Below, one piece after another: positions 23,524 to 32,040 of a stretch of DNA of 34,059 bases. Made by a program: the position numbers and the translations under genes. This DNA comes from RBG-13-43-22 sp040755035 (GTDB lineage: Bacteria > Desulfobacterota > RBG-13-43-22). Under the pieces are notes generated by a model, which saw only the letters and a program-made list of their open reading frames with translations, did not search any database and had not been told where the DNA came from. Numbering within the stretch: the first letter of the stretch is position 1; each line of letters begins with the position of its first letter. The DNA lies in contig JBFMBU010000292.1 of the NCBI GenBank assembly GCA_040755035.1, forward strand, positions 1 to 34,059, read 5' to 3'.

Positions 23524-23928
23524 TTAATGGGGTTTGATATTTTCCAATACCCATTCGGTAATTTTTTCCAGAGGTGTTCCAGGGGTAAAGATTTCCTTTA
23601 CCCCTGTTTTTTTTAAAGAAAGGATATCCTCTTCCGGGAAAATCCCACCTCCGATGACAGCGATATCCTCTGCTTTTTTTTCCCGAAGCAGGTCCAAGAC
23701 CTGGGAAAAAAGATAATTATGGGCCCCGGCCAGGCTGGAAAGGCCGATTAAATCCACATCCTCCTGGATGGCGGCTTGAACGATCTGTTCCGGTGTCTGA
23801 TGCAACCCGGTGTAAACCACTTCAAATCCGGCATCCCGGAAGGCCCGGGCGATAATACGGGCCCCGCGGTCATGACCATCCAACCCGGGCTTACCCACCA
23901 ATATTCTTATTTTTCGTTCTTTGTTCAT
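23524..23928 (-). CDS. B12-binding subunit of an acyl-CoA mutase
   Basis: A 134-aa stand-alone cobalamin-binding subunit. The base-off, His-on motif DxHxxG is Asp17-Gly-His19-Asp-Arg-Gly22 in GKPGLDGHDRGA; the GLSSLAGAH and VIGGGIFPEED loops of the Rossmann fold follow. It pairs with the large subunit at 24013-25689, 84 bp upstream. I start at MNKERKIRIL (23928, AGGA upstream) because the longer frame would translate the intergenic repeat. Size matches known small subunits of methylmalonyl- and isobutyryl-CoA mutases. Given the active-site residues of the partner, this is probably IcmB-like. Confidence 0.92.
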   Translation of the reverse strand: MNKERKIRILVGKPGLDGHDRGARIIARAFRDAGFEVVYTGLHQTPEQIVQAAIQEDVDLIGLSSLAGAHNYLFSQVLDLLREKKAEDIAVIGGGIFPEEDILSLKKTGVKEIFTPGTPLEKITEWVLENIKPH

Positions 23929-23977
23929 AGGGCTATATCCTGCCTTCAAGAAAACTATTGTATACGGTTCAGAAACC

Positions 23978-24006
23978 TCTTCTTTTTGCTTTCCGCAATC
24001 CGAAAT
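23978..24006. repeat. Short TCCGCAATC-type intergenic repeat
   Basis: Three degenerate units around the motif (C/A)CGCAATCCGAAATCCGC lie between the two mutase genes. Together with 7884-7909, the 8733-8865 array and a TTCTGTATTCTGTCTCCTG run near 29877, it suggests a recurrent class of short tandem repeats in spacers of this genome. Confidence 0.4.
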
Positions 24007-24012
24007 CCGCAA

Positions 24013-25689
24013 TCAAAAGATTCCCGGATCCCGGTAGACACCAAAAACCTTTCGATAGACATCACAACACTCTTGCAGGGTTGCGTATTCCTTCACCGCC
24101 TCGATCAGGAAGGGCATAACGTTTTTCTGGGCCGTGCAGGCTTCCTCCAACCGTTCCAAACATTCCCGAACCCGTTTGTGGCTTCTATTATTTTTAACTT
24201 CAAGGGTGCGGGCGATCTGGCGTGCTTCCAAATCCGGGTCAATCCTTAAAAGCTCAACCGCTGGGGTTTCCCCGGTCTCGTATTTGTTGACCCCGACCAT
24301 AATTTTCTCCCCGCGGTCCAGCAGTTGTTGAAAGGTATAAGCGGCGTCGGCGATCTCCATCTGGGGATAGTGCTTTTCCAAGGCCTCGATCATGCCGCCC
24401 ATTTCATCAATCCTGTGGATATATTCCATGGCCTCTTCTTCCATTTGGTTGGTTAGGGATTCTACAAAATAGGACCCCCCCAAGGGATCTATGGTATTGG
24501 CTATCCCGGATTCATCAGCGATGATTTGTTGGGTGCGGAGTGCTATCGTAGCCGCCTCTTCAGTGGGTAAAGCCAAGACTTCGTCCAATGAATTGGTATG
24601 CAGGGATTGGGTCCCTCCCAGAACAGCCGCCAGGGCCTCGATCGTGGTCCGGATAACGTTATTATATGGCTGTTGGGCGGTCAGCGAGCACCCGGCGGTC
24701 TGCGTATGAAATCTCAACCACCATGACCGGGGATTCTCGGCCTTGAACCTTTCTTTCATAAACCGGGCCCACAGGCGACGGGCGGCCCGGTATTTGGCGA
24801 TCTCTTCAAAAAAATCGATATGGGCGTTAAAGAAGAAAGATAATCGGGGGGCGAAATCATCTACCTTCAACCCCCGTTCTATAGCCGCCTGGACATAGGC
24901 CAAACCGTCAGCCAACGTAAAAGCCAGTTCCTGGACGGCGGTCGATCCGGCCTCCCGGATATGGTAACCGCTGATGCTGATAGTATTCCAGCGCGGCACT
25001 TCCTTTGTACCGTATTCAACCGTATCGATCACCAGTCGGACAGAAGGCCGCGGCGGGCACATAAAAGTCTTTTGGGCCGCGAATTCTTTCAGCATGTCGT
25101 TCTGGATCGTGCCCCCCAGCTTTTTTCTGGCAATACCCCTTTTTTCCGCCATGGCGATATACATGGCCCAGAGGACCGAGGCCGGGGGATTGATGGTCAT
25201 GGAAGTGGTGATGCGGTCGATGGGAAGGCCGTCGAAAAGGATTTCCATGTCTTTCAGGGAATCGATGGCCACTCCGCATTTTCCGCATTCCCCCCTGGCC
25301 ATGGGAGAATCGGTGTCGTACCCCATGAGGGTGGGCATATCAAAGGCGGTAGAAAGCCCGGTCTGGCCTTGTTGTACCAGAAAATGAAAACGGCGATTGG
25401 TGTCCTCGGCCGATCCCAATCCGGCAAACATGCGCATTGTCCAGAGACGTCCCCGATACATGGTCGGCTGAACTCCCCTGGTGAAGGGAAAAGAGCAGGG
25501 AAAGGAGATATCCTTTTCAAAATCCGTTTGGGTGAGGTCCTCAGGCGTATACAGGTCCTTGATCTCCAGGTCGGAAACGGTGGAAAAACGTTTCTTGCGC
25601 TCCGGCATCAAAGAAAATTGGGCCGACCGCTCTCTCTGCCATTGTTCCCTCCCCTTTTTCACTTTTTCCAATTGATCGTCTTTAAACAT
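24013..25689 (-). CDS. Acyl-CoA mutase large subunit, probably isobutyryl-CoA mutase
   Basis: A 558-aa B12-dependent carbon-skeleton mutase large subunit (TIM barrel only; the B12 domain is encoded separately). The family core is unmistakable: TMYRGRLWTMR, GQTGLSTAFDMPTLMGYDTDSP, GTIQNDMLKEF, ISISGYHIREAGS (His243), and FHTQTAGCSLTAQQPYNN. By alignment from memory to Propionibacterium MutB, the residues that hold the methylmalonyl carboxylate, Tyr89 and Arg207, are Phe88 and Gln206 here (codons TTT at 25428-25426 and CAA at 25074-25072, with the same 118-residue spacing). Phe/Gln is the known isobutyryl-CoA mutase pair. So butyryl-CoA/isobutyryl-CoA interconversion is more likely than methylmalonyl-CoA/succinyl-CoA. 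AAAGG precedes the ATG; cobO ends 2 bp upstream. Homology-based pipelines would call this methylmalonyl-CoA mutase. Confidence 0.85.
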   Translation of the reverse strand: MFKDDQLEKVKKGREQWQRERSAQFSLMPERKKRFSTVSDLEIKDLYTPEDLTQTDFEKDISFPCSFPFTRGVQPTMYRGRLWTMRMFAGLGSAEDTNRRFHFLVQQGQTGLSTAFDMPTLMGYDTDSPMARGECGKCGVAIDSLKDMEILFDGLPIDRITTSMTINPPASVLWAMYIAMAEKRGIARKKLGGTIQNDMLKEFAAQKTFMCPPRPSVRLVIDTVEYGTKEVPRWNTISISGYHIREAGSTAVQELAFTLADGLAYVQAAIERGLKVDDFAPRLSFFFNAHIDFFEEIAKYRAARRLWARFMKERFKAENPRSWWLRFHTQTAGCSLTAQQPYNNVIRTTIEALAAVLGGTQSLHTNSLDEVLALPTEEAATIALRTQQIIADESGIANTIDPLGGSYFVESLTNQMEEEAMEYIHRIDEMGGMIEALEKHYPQMEIADAAYTFQQLLDRGEKIMVGVNKYETGETPAVELLRIDPDLEARQIARTLEVKNNRSHKRVRECLERLEEACTAQKNVMPFLIEAVKEYATLQECCDVYRKVFGVYRDPGIF

Positions 25690-25691
25690 AG

Positions 25692-26204
25692 TTACCTTTC
25701 AATCCCTTCCCGGTCCGGGACCCCCCGGGAAAAATAATGCTTTCGATTTTTCATTTCCGTGACCAGGTCCGCCTTTTCCAGGACAGCCGGGTGGGCATGG
25801 CGGCCGGTCAATACCAATTCCATAGCAACCGGTTTTGCGCTTATTAGCTCCAATACGGATTCAAGGGACAGAAGTCCGAAATCAAGGGCGACATTGATCT
25901 CGTCCAAGATCAGGATATCGGTCTGACCAGCGATCATCACTTCTCTGGCTAAGGCCAGGGCTTTGGCCGCCAATTCCATGTCTTCCGGGGAAGGGGTCTT
26001 TTTGGATATGAACCCCGTACGTCCCATAGGCCTGATGGTCAACCAGGGGGACAGCTTTTCCGCCGCCAGGAGTTCACCGGTCCGATCCGGACCCTTCATA
26101 AACTGGATCATCATCACCCGTAAGTTATGTCCGGCGGCCCTAAAGGCCAACCCCAGGGCGGCCGTGGTCTTGCCTTTCCCGTCACCGGTGTAAACTTGGA
26201 TCAT
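25692..26204 (-). CDS. cobO: Cob(I)yrinic acid a,c-diamide/cob(I)alamin adenosyltransferase
   Basis: About 170 aa, CobA/CobO/BtuR type. It starts MIQVYTGDGKGKTTAALGLA, with the P-loop at 7-14, then MMIQFMKGP, LILDEINVALDFGLL and LTGRHAHPAVLEKADLVTEM, all typical. It transfers the adenosyl group from ATP to cobalt, making the adenosylcobalamin that the mutase needs. It lies between an acyl-CoA dehydrogenase (18 bp upstream) and the mutase (2 bp downstream), so cofactor and enzyme are made together. I favour the ATG at 26204; an in-frame TTG at 26216 would add four residues. Confidence 0.93.
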   Translation of the reverse strand: MIQVYTGDGKGKTTAALGLAFRAAGHNLRVMMIQFMKGPDRTGELLAAEKLSPWLTIRPMGRTGFISKKTPSPEDMELAAKALALAREVMIAGQTDILILDEINVALDFGLLSLESVLELISAKPVAMELVLTGRHAHPAVLEKADLVTEMKNRKHYFSRGVPDREGIER

Positions 26205-26222
26205 TCCCTTTTCCAATTGGTT

Positions 26223-27380
26223 TTAACCCTTTCCTCCCAGCAAGGCCCGTGCTATCACTAATCGTTGAATTTCGGAAGTGCCTTCATATAAGGTAGTTAC
26301 CCGTGCATCCCGGGCCATTCGCTCCAGGGGGTAATCGGCGATGTAGCCGTATCCGCCTAAAAACTGAAGGGCATTATAGCAGGCCCGGTTGGCTGCCTCA
26401 CTGGCCAGCAGTTTACCCATGGAGGCCTCCCGAGTAAAGGGTTTTCCGGTTTCTTTGAAAAAGGCGGCCCGCAGAATCAAGAGTTGGGCGGCGGCCAGCT
26501 CGGTATAACTGTCGGCCATCATGAACTGAATGGCTTGAAACTGAGAAATGGGTTTTCCGAACTGTTCTCGATTTTTTGCGTATTGGACCGCGTAATCCAT
26601 GGCCGCACGGCCGATACCGACAGCCATAGAACCGATCCCGATTCTCCCTCCGGCCAATTCCATGAGGGAAATACGGTAACCGTCGTCTTTTAATCCCAGC
26701 AATTGATTTCCGGGGATTCGGCATTGGTCAAAGACCAGTGGATTGGTGCTCGATCCCTTTTGCCCCATTTTTTTTTCGTCAACCCCGATGATATAACCCG
26801 GGGTGCCTTTTTCCACTACAAAAGCACTGATCCCTCTTCCCTTGGGGAGGGACTTGTCGGTCACGGCCCAGACCACGACCACCCCGGCATACTCGGCGCT
26901 GGAGATAAATATCTTCCCCCCGTTAAGGACCCATTCCTCCCCGTCCTGAACGGCCGTGGTCTTCATCCCCGCCGGATCCGAACCGGCCCCGGGTTCCGTC
27001 AGCCCGAAGGCCCCGGCCGGGTATTCTCCCGAACAGAGGCGGGGGAGATATTTTTTTTTGATTTCATCCGATCCGAATTCCAATAAAATCTCAGCCACCA
27101 TATTGGTCACCGACATGGTCACGGCCGAGGCCGCACACCCGGCCCCGATTTCAGTCAGGGCCAAACTGTAGGCTACCACACCCACTTGCGCCCCGCCATA
27201 ACCCTCCGGGATATTCATCCCCATCAGGCCCAATCCGGCCATTTTTTTGAGATTGGCCTTGAGGATGTTGCGGTCTTTGGTTTCATCGAGCCGTGCGGCC
27301 TGGGGAGCAAGTTCGGCGCTGGAAAACTCCCTGCAGGTTTCCTGAATCATTCTTTGCTCATCAGTAAAAGCGAAGTTCAT
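26223..27380 (-). CDS. Acyl-CoA dehydrogenase
   Basis: A 385-aa FAD-dependent acyl-CoA dehydrogenase of the short-chain/butyryl type. Visible features are FGLTEPGAGSDPAGMKTTA and KIFISSAEYAGVVVV (FAD and substrate region), GRIGIGSMAVGIGRAAMDYA, QFGKPISQFQAIQFMMAD and FLGGYGYIADYPLERMARDA. The catalytic base is Glu366 in TLYEGTSEIQRL. Electrons would pass to ETF, which is not encoded in this window. It is the fourth gene of the catabolic operon. The exact chain (butyryl, isobutyryl, 2-methylbutyryl) cannot be read from sequence by eye. Confidence 0.93.
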   Translation of the reverse strand: MNFAFTDEQRMIQETCREFSSAELAPQAARLDETKDRNILKANLKKMAGLGLMGMNIPEGYGGAQVGVVAYSLALTEIGAGCAASAVTMSVTNMVAEILLEFGSDEIKKKYLPRLCSGEYPAGAFGLTEPGAGSDPAGMKTTAVQDGEEWVLNGGKIFISSAEYAGVVVVWAVTDKSLPKGRGISAFVVEKGTPGYIIGVDEKKMGQKGSSTNPLVFDQCRIPGNQLLGLKDDGYRISLMELAGGRIGIGSMAVGIGRAAMDYAVQYAKNREQFGKPISQFQAIQFMMADSYTELAAAQLLILRAAFFKETGKPFTREASMGKLLASEAANRACYNALQFLGGYGYIADYPLERMARDARVTTLYEGTSEIQRLVIARALLGGKG

Positions 27381-27506
27381 GGGTAAGGACTCCGAGGTTT
27401 CGGGTTATTTTATTAACGACCGGTCGGTATAAAAATTGCCCCGTTCTCGTCTCCGGCACCCGATTTTACAGGCCCCGAAGATCGAAGCGGGATACAGGAT
27501 TTTCCC

Positions 27507-28655
27507 CTATTTCCCTTTCAGGATATTATTGGCGATGACTACCCGCATGATTTCGTTGGTGCCTTCGTAAATCTGCGTGATCTTGGCATCCCGCATATGT
27601 CGTTCCATAGGGTATTCCTTGCAGTAGCCATAACCGCCTAAAATCTGGACCCCTTCAATGGAAGCCTGCATGGCCGTGTCGGAGGCGAACATCTTGGCCA
27701 TGGCCGCCGCTTTTTCATAGGGTTGGTGCCGGTCTTCCAGCCAGGCAGCCCGAAGGGTCAGCAGCTCTGCGGCATCCAAACGGGTGGCCATATCGGCCAG
27801 TTTCCATTGGATGGCCTGAAAGGCGGAAATGGGTTGACCGAATTGCTCACGAGTCTTGGCGTATTCCAAGGCCTCCTCCAGCACAGCCCGCCCGATGCCG
27901 ATGGCCTGAGAGGCAATGCCGATCCTGCCTCCGTCAAGGGTGGAAAGCATCTGTTTAAACCCTTCTCCTGGTTTCCCCAATAAAGCGTCTTTGGGCAGGC
28001 GAGCGTTATCGAAAATCATTTCTGCTGTGCCCGAGGCATTAATCCCCATTTTTTCCTCCACCCGGCCCAGAGAGTAGCCCGGGGTGTTTTCCAAATCGAC
28101 AATAAAAGAGCTGATGCCTTTCGATCCTTTCTCCTTATCAGTAACGGCGGCCAGGACACAAAAACCGGCTACATTCCCGCTGGTAATAAATTTTTTTTCT
28201 CCGTTGATGACCCACTGGTCGCCCTCCAAAACGGCCGTAGTCCTCATCCGCGCCGGATCCGAACCGGCGCCGGCTTCGGTTAAACCAAAACAGCCCAGCT
28301 TTTCACCGGAGGCCACCGGGGTCAGGTATTTTACCTTTTGCTCATGAGTGCCAAAGGCCATAACCGGGTAGCAGTAGAGGGAGTTATTCACCGACATGAT
28401 CACCCCGGTGGAGGCACAAGCCTTGGAAATCTCGATCAAGGCTACGACGTAACTGACATAATCCATCCCGCCGCCGCCGTACTCTTCAGGAACGGCGATA
28501 CCTAGGAATTTCAATTCAGCCAGTTTTTTGCAGATTTCAGCCGGATGTTCATGAGTGGCGTCCAGACGGGCGGCAATCGGTTTGATCTCGGCCTCGGCAA
28601 ATTTTCGGGCCATGTCCCGAACCATTTGTTGTTCTTCCATTAATGTAAAATCCAT
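27507..28655 (-). CDS. Acyl-CoA dehydrogenase, butyryl-CoA dehydrogenase-like
   Basis: A 382-aa FAD-dependent acyl-CoA dehydrogenase. Typical blocks are FGLTEAGAGSDPARMRTTA, GEKKFITSGNVAGFCVL, STLDGGRIGIASQAIGIGRA, REQFGQPISAFQAIQWKLAD and QILGGYGYCKEYPMERHMRDAKI. The catalytic Glu364 lies in QIYEGTNEIMR. The overall look is close to clostridial and syntroph butyryl-CoA dehydrogenases. GGAAG precedes the ATG and the thiolase stop is 4 bp upstream. The neighbouring second copy differs enough that the two probably serve different acyl chains, for example straight and branched. Confidence 0.93.
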   Translation of the reverse strand: MDFTLMEEQQMVRDMARKFAEAEIKPIAARLDATHEHPAEICKKLAELKFLGIAVPEEYGGGGMDYVSYVVALIEISKACASTGVIMSVNNSLYCYPVMAFGTHEQKVKYLTPVASGEKLGCFGLTEAGAGSDPARMRTTAVLEGDQWVINGEKKFITSGNVAGFCVLAAVTDKEKGSKGISSFIVDLENTPGYSLGRVEEKMGINASGTAEMIFDNARLPKDALLGKPGEGFKQMLSTLDGGRIGIASQAIGIGRAVLEEALEYAKTREQFGQPISAFQAIQWKLADMATRLDAAELLTLRAAWLEDRHQPYEKAAAMAKMFASDTAMQASIEGVQILGGYGYCKEYPMERHMRDAKITQIYEGTNEIMRVVIANNILKGK

Positions 28656-28659
28656 AATC

Positions 28660-29838
28660 TTACTTCCTTTCCAGAATCATGGCCGCACCCATGCCCCCTC
28701 CGACACAGAGGGTGGCTAATCCTAAAACGGCATCGGTCCTTTGCATTCCATAGAGCAAGGTGGTTAATATCCTGGCACCGCTGGCCCCAATGGGATGTCC
28801 CAGGGCGATGGCACCGCCGCTGATGTTGACTTTTTCCATGTCCCAGCCCATTTCCCGGTTTACAGCCGCGGCTTGAGCGGCAAAGGCTTCGTTGGCTTCT
28901 ATCAAATCCAGATCCTTGACGGTGATTCCGGCCAACTTCAGGGCCTTTTTAGAGGCCGGAATCGGGCCGGTACCCATGATCGAGGGGTCCACCCCGGCAC
29001 AGGCAAAGGCCCTGATCTGGGCCAGAGGGGTTAGGCCCAGGTCTTTGGCTTTCTCCCCAGACATGACCACGATACCTGCGGCTCCATCATTGATGCCGGA
29101 AGCGTTCCCGGCCGTGACGGTCCCATCCTTTTTGAAAGCCGGTTTTAGGCGGGCCAAATCCTCCGGAGTCGTTTTCCGGGGGTGTTCATCCTTTTCAATC
29201 AGAAGCGGTTCTCCTTTTTTCTGAACAATGGGGACCGGGACGATTTCTTCCTTAAACCACCCCTCCTCCTGGGCCTTTAAGGCATTTTCCTGACTTCTCA
29301 GGGCCAGAAGGTCCTGCTCCTCCCGCGAAATACCGAATTTTTGAGCCACATTTTCAGCGGTAATCCCCATATGAACCCGGCCGAAAATATCCTGGAGTCC
29401 GTCATAAATCATTAAGTCCACTAATTCGCCATTACCCATCCGACTGCCCCAACGGGCCTGCTGTAAGGCATAGGGGGCCTGACTCATGCTTTCAAGGCCG
29501 CCGGCCACAATGATCTCCGCCTCCCCTGCGGATATGGCCTGAGCGCCCATCATAATCGATTTTAATCCTGAAGCGCAAACCATGTTGACAGTCGTAGCCG
29601 GGACTTCCTGGGGAATGCCGGAATGAATGGACACCTGGCGCGCCGGATTCTGCCCTTGTCCGGCCTGTAAAACATTTCCCAGGATGACTTCATCGATCTT
29701 ATCCTTAGGAAGACCGGAACGATTTAAGGCTTCTTGAACCGCGATTACCCCCAGTTGAACCGCTGATATATCTTTTAAACTTCCGCCGAATCTCCCGACC
29801 GGGGTTCGGGCGGCGCCTACGATGACTACCTCTTTCAT
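28660..29838 (-). CDS. Acetyl-CoA C-acyltransferase (thiolase) 2
   Basis: A 392-aa thiolase with the full active site: nucleophile Cys88 in VNMVCASGLKS, NEAFAAQAA, His348 in LGHPIGASGAR and Cys378 in TLCVGGGMGAA. It closes beta-oxidation by cleaving acetoacetyl-CoA (or 3-oxoacyl-CoA) into acetyl-CoA, or runs in reverse. GGGAGG before ATG is a strong ribosome site. It lies 69 bp after the first thiolase and 4 bp before the acyl-CoA dehydrogenase. Confidence 0.94.
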   Translation of the reverse strand: MKEVVIVGAARTPVGRFGGSLKDISAVQLGVIAVQEALNRSGLPKDKIDEVILGNVLQAGQGQNPARQVSIHSGIPQEVPATTVNMVCASGLKSIMMGAQAISAGEAEIIVAGGLESMSQAPYALQQARWGSRMGNGELVDLMIYDGLQDIFGRVHMGITAENVAQKFGISREEQDLLALRSQENALKAQEEGWFKEEIVPVPIVQKKGEPLLIEKDEHPRKTTPEDLARLKPAFKKDGTVTAGNASGINDGAAGIVVMSGEKAKDLGLTPLAQIRAFACAGVDPSIMGTGPIPASKKALKLAGITVKDLDLIEANEAFAAQAAAVNREMGWDMEKVNISGGAIALGHPIGASGARILTTLLYGMQRTDAVLGLATLCVGGGMGAAMILERK

Positions 29839-29907
29839 TAAAAACCTCCCTGATGAATTTTCTGAACGACTTCTTTCTTCTGTATTCTGTCTCCTGAATT
29901 CCTCCCT

Positions 29908-31089
29908 TTATGGTCGTTCCACTATCAAACTGACCGCCTCTCCTCCACCCAGACAGAGAGAAGCCATCCCCCTTTTTACTCCCCGGTCTTTCAGGGCATA
30001 AAGCAGGGAGACTAAGACCCGGGCGCCGCTGGCTCCGATGGGGTGCCCCAGGGCCACAGCGCCCCCGTGGACATTAACCGTTTCCGGATCGAGGTCTAAT
30101 TCTTTGATGACCGCCAGAGTTGAGGCGGAAAAAGCCTCATTGATCTCCTGCAGATCAATATCATAAAGGGACAACCCTGCCTTTTTTATCACCTTGGGTA
30201 TGGAAAGGATCGGGGCCATTAAGACATAGTTGGGATCCAAACCCGAGGAACCTTGGGCCCCGATCCGGGCCAGAGGATTAACTTTCAGCTCCCGGACCTT
30301 TTTCCCGGACATCAGGACCACTGCCGCAGCCCCGTCGCTGATCTTGGAGGAATTTCCGGCGGTCACCGTTCCTTCGGCTTTAAAGGCCGTCTTTAATCCC
30401 CTAAGGGCTTCCAGGCTGGTTTCCCGAACGATCTCATCCCGGTTGAAGAGCAAAGGGTCTTTTCCTTTGCGGGGTATGGAGACAGGAAGCAATTCGGCAT
30501 TAATTTTTCCGGACTGCTGGGCTAGCAAGGCCTTTTGGTAGGACTGAAAAGCAAAGAGGTCCTGGTCCTCCCTGGACACCCCGTATTTTTCCGCGCAATA
30601 TTCGGCGCTGACCCCCATTAAAAAATCATTAGTAATATCCCTCAATCCGTCATGATCCATGGAGTCCACCAGGATCCCGTTACCCATTCGATAACCGCTG
30701 CGGACCTGTTCAAGATAAAAAGGGGCCCGGCTCATATTTTCCATACCCCCGGCCACTACGATCTCGGCATCCCCCAGGGCAATAGCCTGGGCGGCGAGCA
30801 TGACCGCTTTTAATCCGGACCCGCAGACCTTGTTTACGGTTATGGCCCCCACCTCATAGGGAAGGCCGGCTTTCAGCATGGCCTGCCGAGCCGGGTTCTG
30901 GCCTAAACCGGCAGGCAGGACATTACCCATAATAACTTCATCTACCCGGTCTATTTCCAGACCGGCACGTGCCAGGGATTCGGTGATCACCATGGCCCCC
31001 AATTCGGTAGCGCTAAACCCGCTCAAACTCCCGTTAAAGGCCCCTATGGGCGTCCTTACCGCACTGATAATAAATACCTCTTCAGGCAT
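29908..31089 (-). CDS. Acetyl-CoA C-acyltransferase (thiolase) 1
   Basis: A 393-aa thiolase and the first gene of the catabolic operon. The active site is Cys89 (VNKVCGSGLKAV), NEAFSAST, His349 (LGHPIGASGAR) and Cys379 (SLCLGGGEAV). The final motif reads GGGEA where most thiolases have GGGMG, a small deviation in the oxyanion-loop neighbourhood shared by some paralogues. I start at ATG 31089 with AAGGA 8 nt upstream; a GTG at 31095 is also in frame. Two different thiolases in one operon suggest two chain lengths or branched against straight substrates. Confidence 0.93.
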   Translation of the reverse strand: MPEEVFIISAVRTPIGAFNGSLSGFSATELGAMVITESLARAGLEIDRVDEVIMGNVLPAGLGQNPARQAMLKAGLPYEVGAITVNKVCGSGLKAVMLAAQAIALGDAEIVVAGGMENMSRAPFYLEQVRSGYRMGNGILVDSMDHDGLRDITNDFLMGVSAEYCAEKYGVSREDQDLFAFQSYQKALLAQQSGKINAELLPVSIPRKGKDPLLFNRDEIVRETSLEALRGLKTAFKAEGTVTAGNSSKISDGAAAVVLMSGKKVRELKVNPLARIGAQGSSGLDPNYVLMAPILSIPKVIKKAGLSLYDIDLQEINEAFSASTLAVIKELDLDPETVNVHGGAVALGHPIGASGARVLVSLLYALKDRGVKRGMASLCLGGGEAVSLIVERP

Positions 31090-31190
31090 GACCACATTCC
31101 TTTATGGATTTTTGTGAAAATCGGCTGATTTTCGGGGATAAAACCAGGCGGGAAAAAATTTCATCAACCGTTGCTGCGTTCATTGGTGAT

Positions 31191-31943
31191 TCAGGAGGTT
31201 TTTTCTTTCACGGCTGCCGTTGAAGGGGCGGCATGGGGATCCTTATGGAACTCGTCATCCAAATAATCCAGGGTTTTTTCCTGGTGACGGATGATTTTCC
31301 CAGCCACCATGAAAACAACCATTTCGGACATATGGACCGCATGATCGGCGATACGTTCCAGGGCCTTGGCTACAAACATGATTTTCATAGCCCTTGGAAT
31401 TAGAATGGACTTTTCCCCCATAAGGCTCAGCAGTTCCTCAATCACCTTTTTATAGGTATCATTAATATAGGAATCATCTCGACAAACGGCCAAGGCGATG
31501 TCAATGTCCTCATTGACAAAGGCCTCCAGAGAACGATGGACCAGATCTTCCGTGGCTTCGGCCATAATGGGCAGATGAAAACAGACGCCACTCCTGGGTT
31601 CTTCGATCATTTCCAGTGCCCGATTGGCGATATTGGTGGCCAAATCCCCCATACGCTCCAAGGTGGTAATGATCTTCATGGCCGTGGAAATAAAACGCAG
31701 GTCCCTTCCCGCCGGTTGCCTCAAGGCGATCACCCGTAAACACATCTCCTCGGTATCGACTTCCAATTCATTAATCTGGTGATCGGATTCAATAATGCTT
31801 TCAGCCAGTTTAGGGTCCCGATACATGACTGAGGTAATGGCCGAAACCACATTATTCTCCACCATTTCCCCCATACGAAGTATTTTTTGTTTTAACAGAT
31901 TGAGTTCTTCGTCATATTTGGTGTTGATGTGTGAACGTTGCAT
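31191..31943 (-). CDS. phoU: PhoU-like phosphate-signalling protein
   Basis: A 250-aa all-helical PhoU with two three-helix repeats. Each repeat has the acidic metal-binding helix: SIIESDHQINELEVDTEEM and MKIITTLERMGDLATNIANRA in the first half, MKIMFVAKALERIADHAVHM in the second. It normally links the Pst transporter to the PhoR kinase and lowers Pho regulon output. No pst or pho genes lie in the window. A Pro/Ala tail (HKDPHAAPSTAAVKEKTS-like) extends beyond the core. It is downstream of the CBS-pair gene across a 95-bp spacer containing a strong hairpin, so expression of the two may be uncoupled. Confidence 0.92.
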   Translation of the reverse strand: MQRSHINTKYDEELNLLKQKILRMGEMVENNVVSAITSVMYRDPKLAESIIESDHQINELEVDTEEMCLRVIALRQPAGRDLRFISTAMKIITTLERMGDLATNIANRALEMIEEPRSGVCFHLPIMAEATEDLVHRSLEAFVNEDIDIALAVCRDDSYINDTYKKVIEELLSLMGEKSILIPRAMKIMFVAKALERIADHAVHMSEMVVFMVAGKIIRHQEKTLDYLDDEFHKDPHAAPSTAAVKEKTS

Positions 31944-32004
31944 AAATCGGATTCAAAATCCTTTCCTGTTAAGGATACTAAAGTCAGGCGCCAGAATTTT
32001 TATC

Positions 32005-32040
32005 AGTTTTCATCCGGAAAAACCTCTCCGGATGAAAACT
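32005..32040. repeat. Perfect 14-bp inverted repeat at the CBS gene stop
   Basis: AGTTTTCATCCGGA (32005-32018) and TCCGGATGAAAACT (32027-32040) with an 8-nt loop. The stem includes two bases of the CBS gene stop codon. No U-tract follows on the minus strand, so it is a poor terminator; an RNA-stabilising or processing hairpin between the CBS gene and phoU is more likely. Confidence 0.7.

Noticed and set aside
24961..25737. A 258-aa plus-strand frame opposite the mutase large subunit
   Set aside because: A shadow of a strongly conserved enzyme gene; its protein has no recognisable motif and depends on the codon bias of the other strand.
31096..31190. A terminator between phoU and the thiolase operon (GAAAATC-GGCT-GATTTTC near 31117)
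   Set aside because: A 7-bp AT-rich stem with no T-run on either side; too weak to call.
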